In this document: one piece after another, positions 16,738 to 25,474 of the stretch
How positions within the stretch are numbered: the stretch's first letter is position 1
Layout of the letters: each line of letters begins with the position of its first letter
Assembly (NCBI GenBank): GCA_903865895.1
Contig: CAIPLM010000258.1
Location: 1 to 33,806 of the forward strand
Length of the DNA stretch: 33,806 nt
Source of the DNA: an uncultured Rhodospirillales bacterium
Lineage (GTDB): Bacteria; Pseudomonadota; Alphaproteobacteria; Acetobacterales; Acetobacteraceae
Reading direction: 5' to 3'
Position numbers and translations under genes: made by a program
The notes under the pieces: model-generated
Databases searched by the model: none
Seen by the model: only the letters and a program-made list of their open reading frames with translations
What the model was told of the DNA's origin: nothing

Positions 16738-17674
16738 GGCGAGCGCCCCCTTCATCCATCCGGCCGCCCTTTGCGAGTCCTCGGCAATCGGTGGTGGAAC
16801 CCGCGTCTGGGCCTTCGCCCATGTGCTGCCAGGCGCGCAGATCGGCGCCGGCTGCAACATTTGCGACGGGGTGTTCATCGAGAATGACGTGCTGGTGGGC
16901 GACCGTGTCACGGTGAAATGCGGCGTGCAGTTGTGGGACGGCATTACCGTCGAGGATGACGTGTTCATCGGCCCCAACGCCACCTTCACCAATGATCCGT
17001 TTCCCCGCAGCCGTCGCCCGCCGCCGGCGTTCAGCCGCACCGTGCTGCGGCGCGGCGCCTCGATCGGGGCGAACGCCACCATCCTGCCGGGGATCGAGAT
17101 CGGTGCCGGCGCCATGGTGGGCGCGGGCAGCGTGGTGACGAGGTCGGTGCCGCCCAATGCCATTGTCTCGGGCAACCCGGCCGGCATCGTCGGCTATGCC
17201 GACCAGGCCGCGCCCGACGCCCCGGAAGCCCCAGCGGCCGAGAACGAGGCGGTGGCGCCGCTTGGGGTCGGCGCCGCCGCGCTCTACCGGCTGCGACGGG
17301 TGGCCGATTTGCGCGGCGATCTTGCGGTGAGCGAGTTCGAGGACGAACTGCCGTTTCCGCCGGTGCGGATGTATTCGATCTTCAACGTGCCGACGCGGGA
17401 CGTACGCGGCCAGTCCGCCCATCTGCGGTGCCGCCAGTTCCTCATCGCCATGCACGGCACCTGCCGCCTGCTGCTCGATGACGGCAGCCACCGACGCAGT
17501 CTGTGGCTCGACCGGCCGGATACCGGCATCTACGTTCCGCCGATGATCTGGACGTCGCTCAGCAATTTCTCCGCCGACTGCGTGCTGCTGGTGCTGAACT
17601 CGCACCGTTATGACGCGGCGGACTATATCCGCGCCTACGGGACATTCCTGGAGTTGAGCGCGCCGCCAGCATGA
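16727..17674 (+). CDS. Fused sugar N-acyltransferase and WxcM/FdtA-type dTDP-sugar 3,4-ketoisomerase
   Basis: The 315-residue protein joins two domains. The N-terminal left-handed beta-helix (about 8-165) carries hexapeptide repeats such as IGAGCNICDGVFIENDVLVGDRVTV in the manner of FdtC/WbbJ acyltransferases. The C-terminal cupin (about 185-315) matches WxcM/FdtA ketoisomerases, ending in VPPMIWTSLSNFS and LNSHRYDAADYIRAYGTFL. Bifunctional WxcM/FdtD proteins make 3-acetamido-3,6-dideoxyhexoses. The usual RGxHAH motif reads RGQSAH with Ser230, so one expected active-site histidine is missing. GAGGAG precedes the ATG and the CDS overlaps the GT2 gene by 11 bases. No sugar aminotransferase or dTDP-glucose genes are nearby. 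Confidence 0.85.
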   Translation: MAAEASAPFIHPAALCESSAIGGGTRVWAFAHVLPGAQIGAGCNICDGVFIENDVLVGDRVTVKCGVQLWDGITVEDDVFIGPNATFTNDPFPRSRRPPPAFSRTVLRRGASIGANATILPGIEIGAGAMVGAGSVVTRSVPPNAIVSGNPAGIVGYADQAAPDAPEAPAAENEAVAPLGVGAAALYRLRRVADLRGDLAVSEFEDELPFPPVRMYSIFNVPTRDVRGQSAHLRCRQFLIAMHGTCRLLLDDGSHRRSLWLDRPDTGIYVPPMIWTSLSNFSADCVLLVLNSHRYDAADYIRAYGTFLELSAPPA

Positions 17675-18969
17675 GTCCAGCCGCTGCCGCCGCCCTCGCG
17701 GCGCTGTGGTACGCAGCGCTGATCGCCGGTTGGGTGATCGCGCCTTCCCCGAGCGAGGAGCCGGTGCTGGTGTTCAACGCCATGCTGGAGCGCATGCTCC
17801 AGGGCGGGTTCGACATCGCGCCCGCGGCCATCGGTATGGAGGGATTCGCGCGGGATGGCCGGGTGATCGCGTATTTTGGCGTTCTCCCCGCGCTGCTTCG
17901 CCTGCCGCTGCTGGCGATCCCCGGCGGCATTGCGCTGGATGTCACGCGGCTCTCCATCGTCGCGGCGGCCGCCTTTGCGGTGTTCTGGCAGATCAGCGCA
18001 GTACGTCTGCTGGTGGAACGCCGCGCAATTACGCCGATGCTGGCGGCGGCGTTGGGCGCGGCGCTGGTGTTGGGCGGGCCGCAGGTGCCGTTTCTCCGGG
18101 CGACGATGTACGAGGAGGTGCTGCACTGGTCCTCCGCCTTCGCCGCGCTGTTCGTCTTCCAGGCGCTGGCCGGGCTGATCGAGGAGAATATCGGCGGCCG
18201 CCTGCGCTGGCTCGCCCTAGCCGCCGGGCTCGCGTTGCTGACCCGGGCCTCTACCGGCGCCGGGCTGATGGCGGCGCTCGCGGGGGTTATGGTGGTGCTG
18301 GCATGGCGCGGCGAAAAGCTGTGGAGGCTGGCGGGGGCAGGGGGGATCGCTGCGGGTTTCGTCGCGGCGGTGATGGCGGTGAATTTCGCCCGTTGGGGCA
18401 ATCCTTTCACCGTGGTGGATCTTTCGGCCCATCTGATGAACGCCCGCTTCCCCGAGCGCATGGCCCGGATCACGGCGGCCGGCGAGTTCAGCCTCACGCG
18501 GTTTCCCTATGGGCTGATGTATTATTTCGCGCCGATTTGGCCGTTCTACTGGCCCGGCGGCGGGCTGCTTTTCGCGGACTACCAGGCCCGGATGGTGGAG
18601 GCGGAATTGCCGCCGGCGAGTTTTCTGCTGTCCGACCCGCTGTTGCTCTTGTTGGCCGCTCGGCTGCGCCTGCGCGCGGCCTCGGTGCTTGCGATCATTG
18701 CAGGGCTCGCGCTGCCGGCGGCCCTGATGCTTGGCTTCGTCTTCATGAACCACCGATATCGGCAGGAATTCTACCCGTTGTTGAGCTTCGCCGCCTTCGC
18801 TGGAATCTGGCTGCGGCCCGTCGGCCTGCCGTCCTGGAGGACCTGGGCGGGGCTGGCCGCGATTGGCATCGGGTTTTCGCATCTCTTCCTGTGGTTCTAT
18901 CTCCGCTCCGGCATGGGGCCGGCCGACGTGCGGGCCGTGCAGATGTTTCTGCGCGCAATCGGCCTCTAG
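17671..18969 (+). CDS. Multi-pass membrane protein of the glycan operon, possibly GT-C-like
   Basis: The 432-residue protein has roughly ten membrane segments. An N-terminal loop after the first segment is followed by VIAYFGVLPALLRLPLLAIPGGI. A central stretch FPYGLMYYFAPIWPFYWPGGG and a late NHRYRQEFYPLLSFAAFAG recall GT39/ArnT-like or uncharacterised glycosyltransferases of bacterial surfaces. I do not recognise a named family. Its ATG overlaps the stop of the acyltransferase/ketoisomerase gene (ATGA), making it the fourth coupled gene of the operon. A role in surface glycan assembly is inferred from position. Confidence 0.7.
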   Translation: MSPAAAAALAALWYAALIAGWVIAPSPSEEPVLVFNAMLERMLQGGFDIAPAAIGMEGFARDGRVIAYFGVLPALLRLPLLAIPGGIALDVTRLSIVAAAAFAVFWQISAVRLLVERRAITPMLAAALGAALVLGGPQVPFLRATMYEEVLHWSSAFAALFVFQALAGLIEENIGGRLRWLALAAGLALLTRASTGAGLMAALAGVMVVLAWRGEKLWRLAGAGGIAAGFVAAVMAVNFARWGNPFTVVDLSAHLMNARFPERMARITAAGEFSLTRFPYGLMYYFAPIWPFYWPGGGLLFADYQARMVEAELPPASFLLSDPLLLLLAARLRLRAASVLAIIAGLALPAALMLGFVFMNHRYRQEFYPLLSFAAFAGIWLRPVGLPSWRTWAGLAAIGIGFSHLFLWFYLRSGMGPADVRAVQMFLRAIGL

Positions 18970-19031
18970 CCGCACCCTTGCCGCGCCGCCCTTATCCGGC
19001 CAGCATGGCCGCCTGCTCTGGGAGGGCCGCC

Positions 19032-20543
19032 ATGTCGCGCCGTTGGCTGAAATCGATCTTCTTTGCCGCCGCTTTGTTCGCCGCCATGCCGGCGGACGCG
19101 CAGACGCTGCGCATCGGTCTGCGCGAGGATCCTGACTTGCTCGACCCCACGCTCGGCTCCTCCTATGTCGGCCGCATCGTCTATGCCGCGATGTGCGACA
19201 AGCTGTTCGACCTTGATACCAAGCTCAACGTCATCCCCCAGCTCGCCACCGGCTACCGCTATGAGAGCCCGACCAGCCTGGTGATCACGCTGCGCGCCGG
19301 CGTCACCTTCCAGGACGGCGAGAAGTTTGATGCCGAGGCGGTGAAGTACAAGATCACCCGCGACCAGACCATCAAGGGCAGCATGCGCGCCGGTGAGGTG
19401 AGCCCGATCCAGTCCGTCGAAATCATCGATCCGCTGACCGTGCGCCTCATCCTCAAGGCCCCGGCCTCGCCGCTGCTGGCGATCCTGACCGATCGCGCCG
19501 GCATCATGATCTCCCCCAAGGCGGCCGAGGCGGCGGGCGATAAGTTCGGCCTTCACCCGGTTTGCGCCGGGCCCTACGCGTTTGACAGCCGGGTGCCGCA
19601 GGACCGGATCACGCTGAAGCGCTATCCCGGGTATTGGGAAGCCAAGGAGTATCATTTCGACCAGGTGGTCTACCTGCCGATCCCCAACTCTTCCGTCCGC
19701 CTCGCCAACCTCCAGGCCGGCAGCCTCGATCTGGTGGAGTACATTGTGCCGACCGATATCGCCGCGGTGGAGAAGGATGCGCGGCTGAAACTCGCGACCG
19801 CCAATTCGCTGGCCTATACCGGCATCACCTTCAATACCGGCAACGGCCCCGCCGCCAACACCATCTCCGGTCAGAATGCCTTGGTGCGCCAAGCTTTCGA
19901 GCTGGCGATCGACAAGGAGGCGCTGATCCAGGTGGTCTATAACGGCATGTTCGCCGCCACCGCCCAGGCCAACCCGCCCTCATCGCCGATGTTCGTGCCA
20001 GAGATCCGCTCTCCCGCGCGGGACGTGGCGAAGGCGCAGGTGCTGTTGAAGCAGGCCGGCGTGGCGCTGCCGGTTAAGATCGTGCTCACCGCCACCAACG
20101 GGCCGGACATCCAGCAGGCCGCCGAGGTGATCCAGTCGATGACGCGCGAGGCCGGGTTTGACGTTCAGATCAAGACCATGGAGTTCGCCTCGTCGCTTTC
20201 GGCGGCCTATAAGGGCGAGTTCGAGGCGTATCTGATCGGCTGGTCAGGCCGGTCAGACGCGGATGGCAACATGTATGCCATGCTGCGCAGCGGCGGTACT
20301 TTCAACTACGGGCATTACAGCAACCCCGGCGTCGACGCGCTGCTCGACGAGGCGCGTGTGCATACCGATGTGGCCAAGCGCCGCGAGATCTACGCCAAGG
20401 TTTGGGAGCAGCAGCGCAAGGACCTGCCGCTGGTCTATCTCTGGAACCCCAAGAACATCGTCGGCATGAAGAAGGGGCTGAACGGGTTCCAGCAGGTGCC
20501 GGACGGGCTGATCCGGCTGCGTGGGGTGGCGCTGACGAACTAG
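19032..20543 (+). CDS. Orphan peptide-type ABC transporter substrate-binding protein (SBP family 5)
   Basis: The 503-residue periplasmic protein has a signal peptide (MSRRWLKSIFFAAALFAAMP, cleavage after ADA near residue 23). Its family-5 body includes LREDPDLLDPTLGSSYVGR, LRAGVTFQDGEKFDAEAVKYK, LKRYPGYW and VRQAFELAIDKEALIQVVY. GGAGGG lies before the ATG at 19032. No permease or ATPase accompanies it, so it must serve a transporter encoded elsewhere, or work as a sensor or chaperone-like binder. It has the same length as the binding protein at 3834-5345 but the two are clearly diverged. The stop shares CTAG with the convergent pilin stop. Confidence 0.85.
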   Translation: MSRRWLKSIFFAAALFAAMPADAQTLRIGLREDPDLLDPTLGSSYVGRIVYAAMCDKLFDLDTKLNVIPQLATGYRYESPTSLVITLRAGVTFQDGEKFDAEAVKYKITRDQTIKGSMRAGEVSPIQSVEIIDPLTVRLILKAPASPLLAILTDRAGIMISPKAAEAAGDKFGLHPVCAGPYAFDSRVPQDRITLKRYPGYWEAKEYHFDQVVYLPIPNSSVRLANLQAGSLDLVEYIVPTDIAAVEKDARLKLATANSLAYTGITFNTGNGPAANTISGQNALVRQAFELAIDKEALIQVVYNGMFAATAQANPPSSPMFVPEIRSPARDVAKAQVLLKQAGVALPVKIVLTATNGPDIQQAAEVIQSMTREAGFDVQIKTMEFASSLSAAYKGEFEAYLIGWSGRSDADGNMYAMLRSGGTFNYGHYSNPGVDALLDEARVHTDVAKRREIYAKVWEQQRKDLPLVYLWNPKNIVGMKKGLNGFQQVPDGLIRLRGVALTN

Positions 20544-20746
20544 TTTCCGGCGATCGCGGCCTGCTGGGCGAGGATGGCGCTGATATCGGTGTATGATCCC
20601 TTCAACGCATTGCCGATGATGTCGACGCCCGAGAGGATCACGGCGCCGATGATCACCGTGATCAGTGTGTATTCGAGTACGGTGAACCCGCGGTTGTCTC
20701 GCAGTAGCTCTCGAAATTCCCGCCAGCGTATCATCGCGATTGCCAT
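20540..20746 (-). CDS. Flp/Fap-type type IVb pilin
   Basis: This small protein (68 residues from the ATG at 20746, or 64 from the ATG at 20734) has a short basic leader ending RDNRG. A prepilin peptidase site follows with Gly20 before GFTVLEYTL and Glu25 at the conserved +5 position. A single hydrophobic helix (LITVIIGAVILSGVDIIGNAL) and a short tail complete it. That is the full Flp pilin layout. No tad/cpa assembly genes lie in the window. Both candidate starts have weak ribosome sites; an even earlier ATG (20833) gives a leader too long for this class. Confidence 0.8.
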   Translation of the reverse strand: MAIAMIRWREFRELLRDNRGFTVLEYTLITVIIGAVILSGVDIIGNALKGSYTDISAILAQQAAIAGN

Positions 20747-20872
20747 GTCCCATGATGTGCCGATCCGCCACCGATCCGCGGGGAAAGGTAACGTGCTCGT
20801 GACAGAGGGAACGCTACCGCGTGTTAAGAACATGTTGGCCCGTCACGGCGGGATCGACGGGGAGGACATAAA

Positions 20873-22198
20873 ATGCCACGTCAGATGGTGATGGTTGGGT
20901 TTCTCCAGGCGCAGAACTGCACCAACCTGCCGATGTCCTGGCGGCATCCGGACTCCCGGCTCGATTTCATGTCGGCCGACTACTACCAGGAGATCGGCCG
21001 CGTGCTGGAGCGCGGCAAGTTCCATCTCGGCTTCTTCGATGACCGCCTCGCCATGCCCGACCGGCTCGGCGGCGATCATGCGCATACCGTGGAGCACGGT
21101 ATCCGTTGCGTGAAGCTCGACCCCGTGGCGGTGCTGATGGCGATGGGCATGGCGACCACCAGGCTCGGCCTCGGCGCCACCTGCTCCACCACCTATTACG
21201 AGCCCTTCCACGTCGCCCGGCAATTCGCCACCGTTGATCACCTCAGCGGCGGGCGGGCGGCGTGGAATGTGGTGACCTCGCTGAATGAGGGCGAGGCCTA
21301 CAACATGGGCCGCACGGAGGTGGTGGAGCATGACACGCGCTATGACCGCGCCGATGAGTTCATGGAAATCGTGCTCGGCCACTGGAAATCCTGGGACGAG
21401 GACGCGTTGATCCTCGATCGCGCGACGGGGCGCTTTGGCGATGGGTCGAAGGTAAGGAGGCTGGACTATCATGGCAGTGTGTATTCTTCGCGCGGCCCGT
21501 TCACCGTGCCGCGCACGCCGCAGGGGCATCCGGTGATCATCCAGGCCGGCCAGTCCGGCCGCGGGCGGCGCTTCGCCGGGCGCTGGGCCGAGGTGATTTT
21601 CGCCGGCGCGCGCAATCTCCAGGTCGGCCAGGACCAATACCGCGCCATCAAGGCCGAGGCCGAATCCTGGGGGCGCGACCCTGATCAGGTCTCCATCTGT
21701 ACGCTCGCCACCACCGTTGTGGCGGCCACCAAGGCGGAGGCGGAGGATAAGATGGCGGCGATCGAGACGCTGCCGCTTGAGATCGACTCGCTCTCGCTGC
21801 TCGCCGAGGCGCTCGACTTCGATTTCGCGGCGCGTGGCATGGACGAGGCGTTGAGCGATGCCGACATGGCATCGATGGGCGGCATGCACACCATGCGCGA
21901 TGGCGTGGTGCGCGCCAGCGGCAAGCGAAACCCGACGGTGCGGGACTTCATCACCTTCTCCGGCCGCGCCCGCCCGCACGGCGCCATGGTGGGCGGGCCG
22001 AAGGAGGTGGCGGACCGGCTGGAGGAACTCTTCGTCGGCCGCGCCTGCGACGGCTTCGTGGTGGCGGCCACCCATGTGCCCGGCGGATACGCCGATTTCG
22101 TCGAGCACGTGGTGCCGGAGTTGCAGCGCCGCGGGCTGTATCACCTGGACTACGCGGGGCCGACGCTGCGGGAAAATCTCGGCCTCAGGCGGCCCTGA
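20873..22198 (+). CDS. LLM-class FMN-dependent monooxygenase (NtaA/SnaA/DszA family)
   Basis: The 441-residue cytoplasmic barrel enzyme matches nitrilotriacetate/pristinamycin/dibenzothiophene-sulfone monooxygenases. Visible marks are YYQEIGRVLERGKFHLGFFDD, LGLGATCSTTYYEPFHVARQFATVDHLSGGRAAWNVVTS and VIIQAGQSGRGRRFAGRWAE. These enzymes use reduced FMN and oxygen to oxidise their substrate, and need a flavin reductase that is not in the window. The ATG has GGGGAGG about eight bases upstream. Its stop directly abuts the convergent hydrolase gene. Substrate unknown. Confidence 0.88.
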   Translation: MPRQMVMVGFLQAQNCTNLPMSWRHPDSRLDFMSADYYQEIGRVLERGKFHLGFFDDRLAMPDRLGGDHAHTVEHGIRCVKLDPVAVLMAMGMATTRLGLGATCSTTYYEPFHVARQFATVDHLSGGRAAWNVVTSLNEGEAYNMGRTEVVEHDTRYDRADEFMEIVLGHWKSWDEDALILDRATGRFGDGSKVRRLDYHGSVYSSRGPFTVPRTPQGHPVIIQAGQSGRGRRFAGRWAEVIFAGARNLQVGQDQYRAIKAEAESWGRDPDQVSICTLATTVVAATKAEAEDKMAAIETLPLEIDSLSLLAEALDFDFAARGMDEALSDADMASMGGMHTMRDGVVRASGKRNPTVRDFITFSGRARPHGAMVGGPKEVADRLEELFVGRACDGFVVAATHVPGGYADFVEHVVPELQRRGLYHLDYAGPTLRENLGLRRP

Positions 22199-22879
22199 TC
22201 AGGCGAGGCCCAGCAGCACCTCCGCCAGCGCCGCGGGGGCGGTGATGTTGGGGCTGTGGGATTCCGCCATTTCGCTCAGCGTCCAGGCCGGGTCGGCGCG
22301 GAAGCGGTCGGCGAATTGCTGGAATACGTCGCCGGGGCCCTTCTTGGTGCAGTGGATGTAGGTTCGCCGCAGGGTCTCGGTGGCGCCGGTCAGCCGGAGT
22401 TTCTCACTGAAGCAGCGCTGCGGTTGATGGCGGCGGCGCGGCTTGGTCCAGGCGAGATCGGCCTCGGAGGTATCGGGCGCCGAGGGCATCGGGGGGACGA
22501 GCCAGCCCTCCACCCCGGCCTCGGTGTGGCCGCCGCGCAGATCGTCGAGCGACTGGCCGTCGGTGGGCACGAAGGCGTCGAGATAGATGAGGTGGCGGAT
22601 TTTGCTGGCCACCCGGTCGGCGACGCCGGTGGCGACCATGCCGCCATAGGAGTGGCCGACCAGCACGATATCCTCCAGCCCCTCATATTCGATGACGCCG
22701 AGAATATCGGCGATATGGGTTTCGAGCCCGACCATGGGTGAGGCGAGATGGGCGCGTTCGCCGAGGCCGGTGTAGCTGGGGGTGAACACCTCATGGCCCG
22801 CCGCGCGCAGCAGGGGCCGCATTTTCCCCCAGGCCCAGCCAGCGGACCAGGCGCCGTGGCAGACGAGAATGGTCGCCAT
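22199..22879 (-). CDS. Alpha/beta-fold hydrolase (EstC/salicylate-esterase-like)
   Basis: The 226-residue enzyme starts MATILVCHGAWSAGWAWGKM, giving the oxyanion loop HGAW. The nucleophile elbow is GHSYGG, the acid is probably in YLDAFVP, and the histidine is in ESHSPNI near the C-terminus, so the triad is complete. The ATG at 22879 has GGAGG at good spacing, which rules out an upstream in-frame ATG at 22912. It starts one base after the hydratase stop, so the two are co-translated. A joint role in degrading a ring-fission or ester compound is inferred. Confidence 0.86.
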   Translation of the reverse strand: MATILVCHGAWSAGWAWGKMRPLLRAAGHEVFTPSYTGLGERAHLASPMVGLETHIADILGVIEYEGLEDIVLVGHSYGGMVATGVADRVASKIRHLIYLDAFVPTDGQSLDDLRGGHTEAGVEGWLVPPMPSAPDTSEADLAWTKPRRRHQPQRCFSEKLRLTGATETLRRTYIHCTKKGPGDVFQQFADRFRADPAWTLSEMAESHSPNITAPAALAEVLLGLA

Positions 22880-22880
22880 G

Positions 22881-23657
22881 TCAGACCTCCACCGTGAGAT
22901 CGACGGCGCCAAGACCTTCGACGGCGAAGCGGTAATGCTCGGTCTTGGCGGGGAAGCGGGTGGTGACCAGGCTGCCCGTCAGCACGATGTCGCCCTTCTT
23001 GAGCCCGGCGCCCTGCTCGGCCAGGCGCTCGGCGAGCCATACCAGCGGCTCGAAGGGATGGCCCAGCACGTCTCGCCCATGGCCGGAATCGACCTCGGCG
23101 CCATCGAGGCTGACCACGCCGCGCACGGCGGCCAGGTCGGGCCAACTCGTGCACCACTCGCCGAGCACAATGCCGCCGTTCCAGGCGTTGTCGGCGATGA
23201 GGGTGGCGATTTCGAGCAGTTTGTAGTCGGCGCGGCGGTCATCGACCACCTCATAGGCCGGGCACACCGCCTCGACCGAGGCGGCCAGCATCTCGAAGGT
23301 GAAGGGGCCGGAGGCCGGAAGGTCCTTCCCGATTTTGACGCCGATCTCGAATTCAAGGCCGATGCGGCCGAAAGCGCTGGCCTTCAGCGTCACGCCGGAG
23401 GGATGCACCCGGTTGGCCAGCACCACGCCGGCGCCGGGATGGTCGATGCCGCACATCGCCTGCATGCGCTTGGAGGTGAGCGCCACTTTGTAGCCGGCCA
23501 CCGCGGCGCCGCTGCGCTCGCGCAGCATACGCACGAAGTGCTGCTGCACCTTGTAGGCGTTGGCGAGATCGGTGCGGGGCAGGTCGGCGAGTGGGCGGGA
23601 TTGTTCGCCCGCGTCATGCTGGCGCAGCAATTCGGCGGCGAGTGCCTGATGATCCAT
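22881..23657 (-). CDS. 2-keto-4-pentenoate hydratase-type protein (fumarylacetoacetate hydrolase superfamily)
   Basis: The 258-residue enzyme has the metal site of this family: glutamates in GLEFEIGVKIG and in AYEVVDDRRADY. It also has VAGYKVALTS near the N-terminus and LKKGDIVLTGSLV near the C-terminus. MhpD/HpaH-like members add water to 2-hydroxypentadienoate products of ring cleavage; decarboxylases of the same fold look similar. GGAGG precedes the ATG at 23657. It is first in a two-gene operon with the hydrolase. No ring-cleavage dioxygenase is in the window. Confidence 0.86.
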   Translation of the reverse strand: MDHQALAAELLRQHDAGEQSRPLADLPRTDLANAYKVQQHFVRMLRERSGAAVAGYKVALTSKRMQAMCGIDHPGAGVVLANRVHPSGVTLKASAFGRIGLEFEIGVKIGKDLPASGPFTFEMLAASVEAVCPAYEVVDDRRADYKLLEIATLIADNAWNGGIVLGEWCTSWPDLAAVRGVVSLDGAEVDSGHGRDVLGHPFEPLVWLAERLAEQGAGLKKGDIVLTGSLVTTRFPAKTEHYRFAVEGLGAVDLTVEV

Positions 23658-23747
23658 GGTGTCCTCCCGGTTTTGGCCAGACTAGGGGCGGGGCGGGGTG
23701 TCGGCAACCGGCGAGGGGATGCTAGATATCGGCCAGGAGGATACGCC

Positions 23748-24737
23748 ATGCGCCTGCACCGCCGTCTCGTTCTCGCCGGGCTTGCCGGCATCGCAGCACC
23801 CGCACGGGCGGAGGAGCCGATTCGGCTTGGCCTGCTGCGCACGCTCTCGCCGGCGCCGCTCTACCTCGCGCAGGAGCGCGGCTATTTTGCCGCCGAGGGG
23901 GCGCCGGTGGTGTTCCGCTTCTTCGATGCGGCTCAGCCCATCGCCGCCGCCGCGGTGTCCGGCGATATCGATGTCGGCATCACCGCGCTCACCGGTGGGT
24001 TTTTCGCGCTGGCGGGGAAGGGGACGCTGAAGGTGATTGGCGGTGGGTTGCATGAGCAGAAGGGGTTCGACCTCACGGCCGTGCTGGTCAGCCGCAAGGC
24101 CTATGACGCGGGGCTGACCTCGCTGGAGAAGCTGGGCGGCCATAGTTTTGGCATCACCCAGTTCGGCAGCTCATTTCACTACATGATCGGGCGGCTGGCG
24201 GAGGCGAAGGGGTTCGAGCTGAAGTCGATGTCGCTGCGGCCGTTGCAGCAGATCGGCAATATGCTGGCCGCGGTGCGCTCGGGCCAGGTGGATGCGACGA
24301 TGGCAATCGCCTCCCAGGCCAAGCCGGCGGCGGCGAGTGGGGAGGCGGTGATTATCGGCTGGGTGGGCGATCACGTGCCGTATCAGATCACTGCCTTGTT
24401 TGCTGCGGCGCCGATGATCGCCAAGCGGGAGGCGGCGCTGCGGGGGCTCGCGCGGGCCTATCAGCGCGGCGTGGCGGATTATCGCGCGGCGTTTCTTGCG
24501 CCGGTGAAGGGGCCGGCGACGGTGGCGGCGATTGCCGACATCACGAAGTATGTCTTCACCGGCGATCCGGCGGCGGCGCAGAAGATCACCGAGGGGATCG
24601 GCTGGTACGACGAGGGCGCGGCGCTCGATGTGGCGGATGTGAAGGCCCAGCTCGCCTGGTTCCAGGCGCAGGACATGGTGAAGGGCCCGATCGATCCCGA
24701 TGCCATCATCGACACGCGCTTCCTGCCGACGCGATGA
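23748..24737 (+). CDS. ABC transporter substrate-binding protein (NMT1/THI5/SsuA type)
   Basis: The 329-residue protein has an RR-bearing signal peptide (MRLHRRLVLAGLAGIAAPARA) and the binding-protein body IRLGLLRTLSPAPLYLAQERGYF, SGDIDVGITALTGGFF and LGGHSFGITQFGSSFHYMIGRL. This fold binds thiamine precursors, sulfonates, taurine, nitrate or aromatic acids. It is not a ModA/TupA/WtpA-type oxyanion binder by its motifs. GGAGG lies upstream of the ATG at 23748. Its stop overlaps the ATPase gene start (ATGA). It opens a ten-gene same-strand run that includes the AOR genes. Confidence 0.86.
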   Translation: MRLHRRLVLAGLAGIAAPARAEEPIRLGLLRTLSPAPLYLAQERGYFAAEGAPVVFRFFDAAQPIAAAAVSGDIDVGITALTGGFFALAGKGTLKVIGGGLHEQKGFDLTAVLVSRKAYDAGLTSLEKLGGHSFGITQFGSSFHYMIGRLAEAKGFELKSMSLRPLQQIGNMLAAVRSGQVDATMAIASQAKPAAASGEAVIIGWVGDHVPYQITALFAAAPMIAKREAALRGLARAYQRGVADYRAAFLAPVKGPATVAAIADITKYVFTGDPAAAQKITEGIGWYDEGAALDVADVKAQLAWFQAQDMVKGPIDPDAIIDTRFLPTR

Positions 24738-25474
24738 CGTTGGGGCTGCGCGCCACGGGGGTTTCGCATCGCTACGGGGCGGTGACGGCGCTGGAGGGGG
24801 TCACACTCGATATCCCGGCAGGGGAGACGACGGTGATCGTCGGGCCGTCGGGCTGCGGTAAATCGACCTTGCTGGGGATCCTAGGCGGGTTGCTGCGGCC
24901 GAGCGCGGGCGAGGTGACGGTCGAGGGCAATGCGCCGGAGGCGTGCCTGAACCGGTTGACCTATGTGTTCCAGGATTTCGCTTTGCTGCCCTGGCGGACG
25001 GTGGCGGGGAACGTCGCCTTGGTGTTGGAGCCGCATGGGCTATCGCGCGCGGCGCGGGAGGCGCGGATTGCCGAAGTGCTGGCGATGACGGGGCTGAGCG
25101 AGTTCGCGGATGCCTGGCCGCGCCAGCTGTCCGGCGGGATGCGCCAGCGCGTCGGGATTGCGCGCGCGCTCGCGGTGCGGCCGGCGGTGTTGCTGATGGA
25201 TGAGCCGCTGTCGGCACTCGATGCGCAGACGCGGGAGTTGCTGCTCGACGAGGTCTCGGCGCTGATTGCCCGCGCCGGGGCGACGGTGGTGTGGGTGACG
25301 CATAATCTTGCCGAGGCCGTGCGGCTGGGCGAACGCATCGTGGTGATGAGCCGCCGGCCCGGCCGTGTCCGCGCCGTGCTGCGCCGGGGCGAGGCGGCGG
25401 CGAGCGAGGCGGGGCTGTGGGCGATGATCCGTGATGAGGCGGCGGATGCGGCGCGGGAATTGGCGGATGGCTGA
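24734..25474 (+). CDS. ABC transporter ATP-binding protein (SsuB/TauB type)
   Basis: The 246-residue ATPase has Walker A GPSGCGKST, Q-loop YVFQDFALLPW, signature LSGGMRQRVGIARAL, Walker B VLLMDEPLSALD and switch histidine VTHNLAEAVR. It belongs to the nitrate/sulfonate/taurine group. It overlaps the binding-protein gene by four bases and the permease gene by eight, so the three proteins are made together at the inner membrane. Confidence 0.93.
   Translation: MTLGLRATGVSHRYGAVTALEGVTLDIPAGETTVIVGPSGCGKSTLLGILGGLLRPSAGEVTVEGNAPEACLNRLTYVFQDFALLPWRTVAGNVALVLEPHGLSRAAREARIAEVLAMTGLSEFADAWPRQLSGGMRQRVGIARALAVRPAVLLMDEPLSALDAQTRELLLDEVSALIARAGATVVWVTHNLAEAVRLGERIVVMSRRPGRVRAVLRRGEAAASEAGLWAMIRDEAADAARELADG

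Noticed and set aside
17706-19031. A long frame running into the orphan binding protein, which would give a 945-residue protein
   Set aside because: The first part is the +2 shadow of the membrane protein at 17671-18969. The signal peptide and ribosome site place the true start at 19032.
23748-24737. A tungstate or molybdate binding protein
   Set aside because: The motifs are of the NMT1/SsuA class. Position beside moeA alone does not support an oxyanion-binding call.
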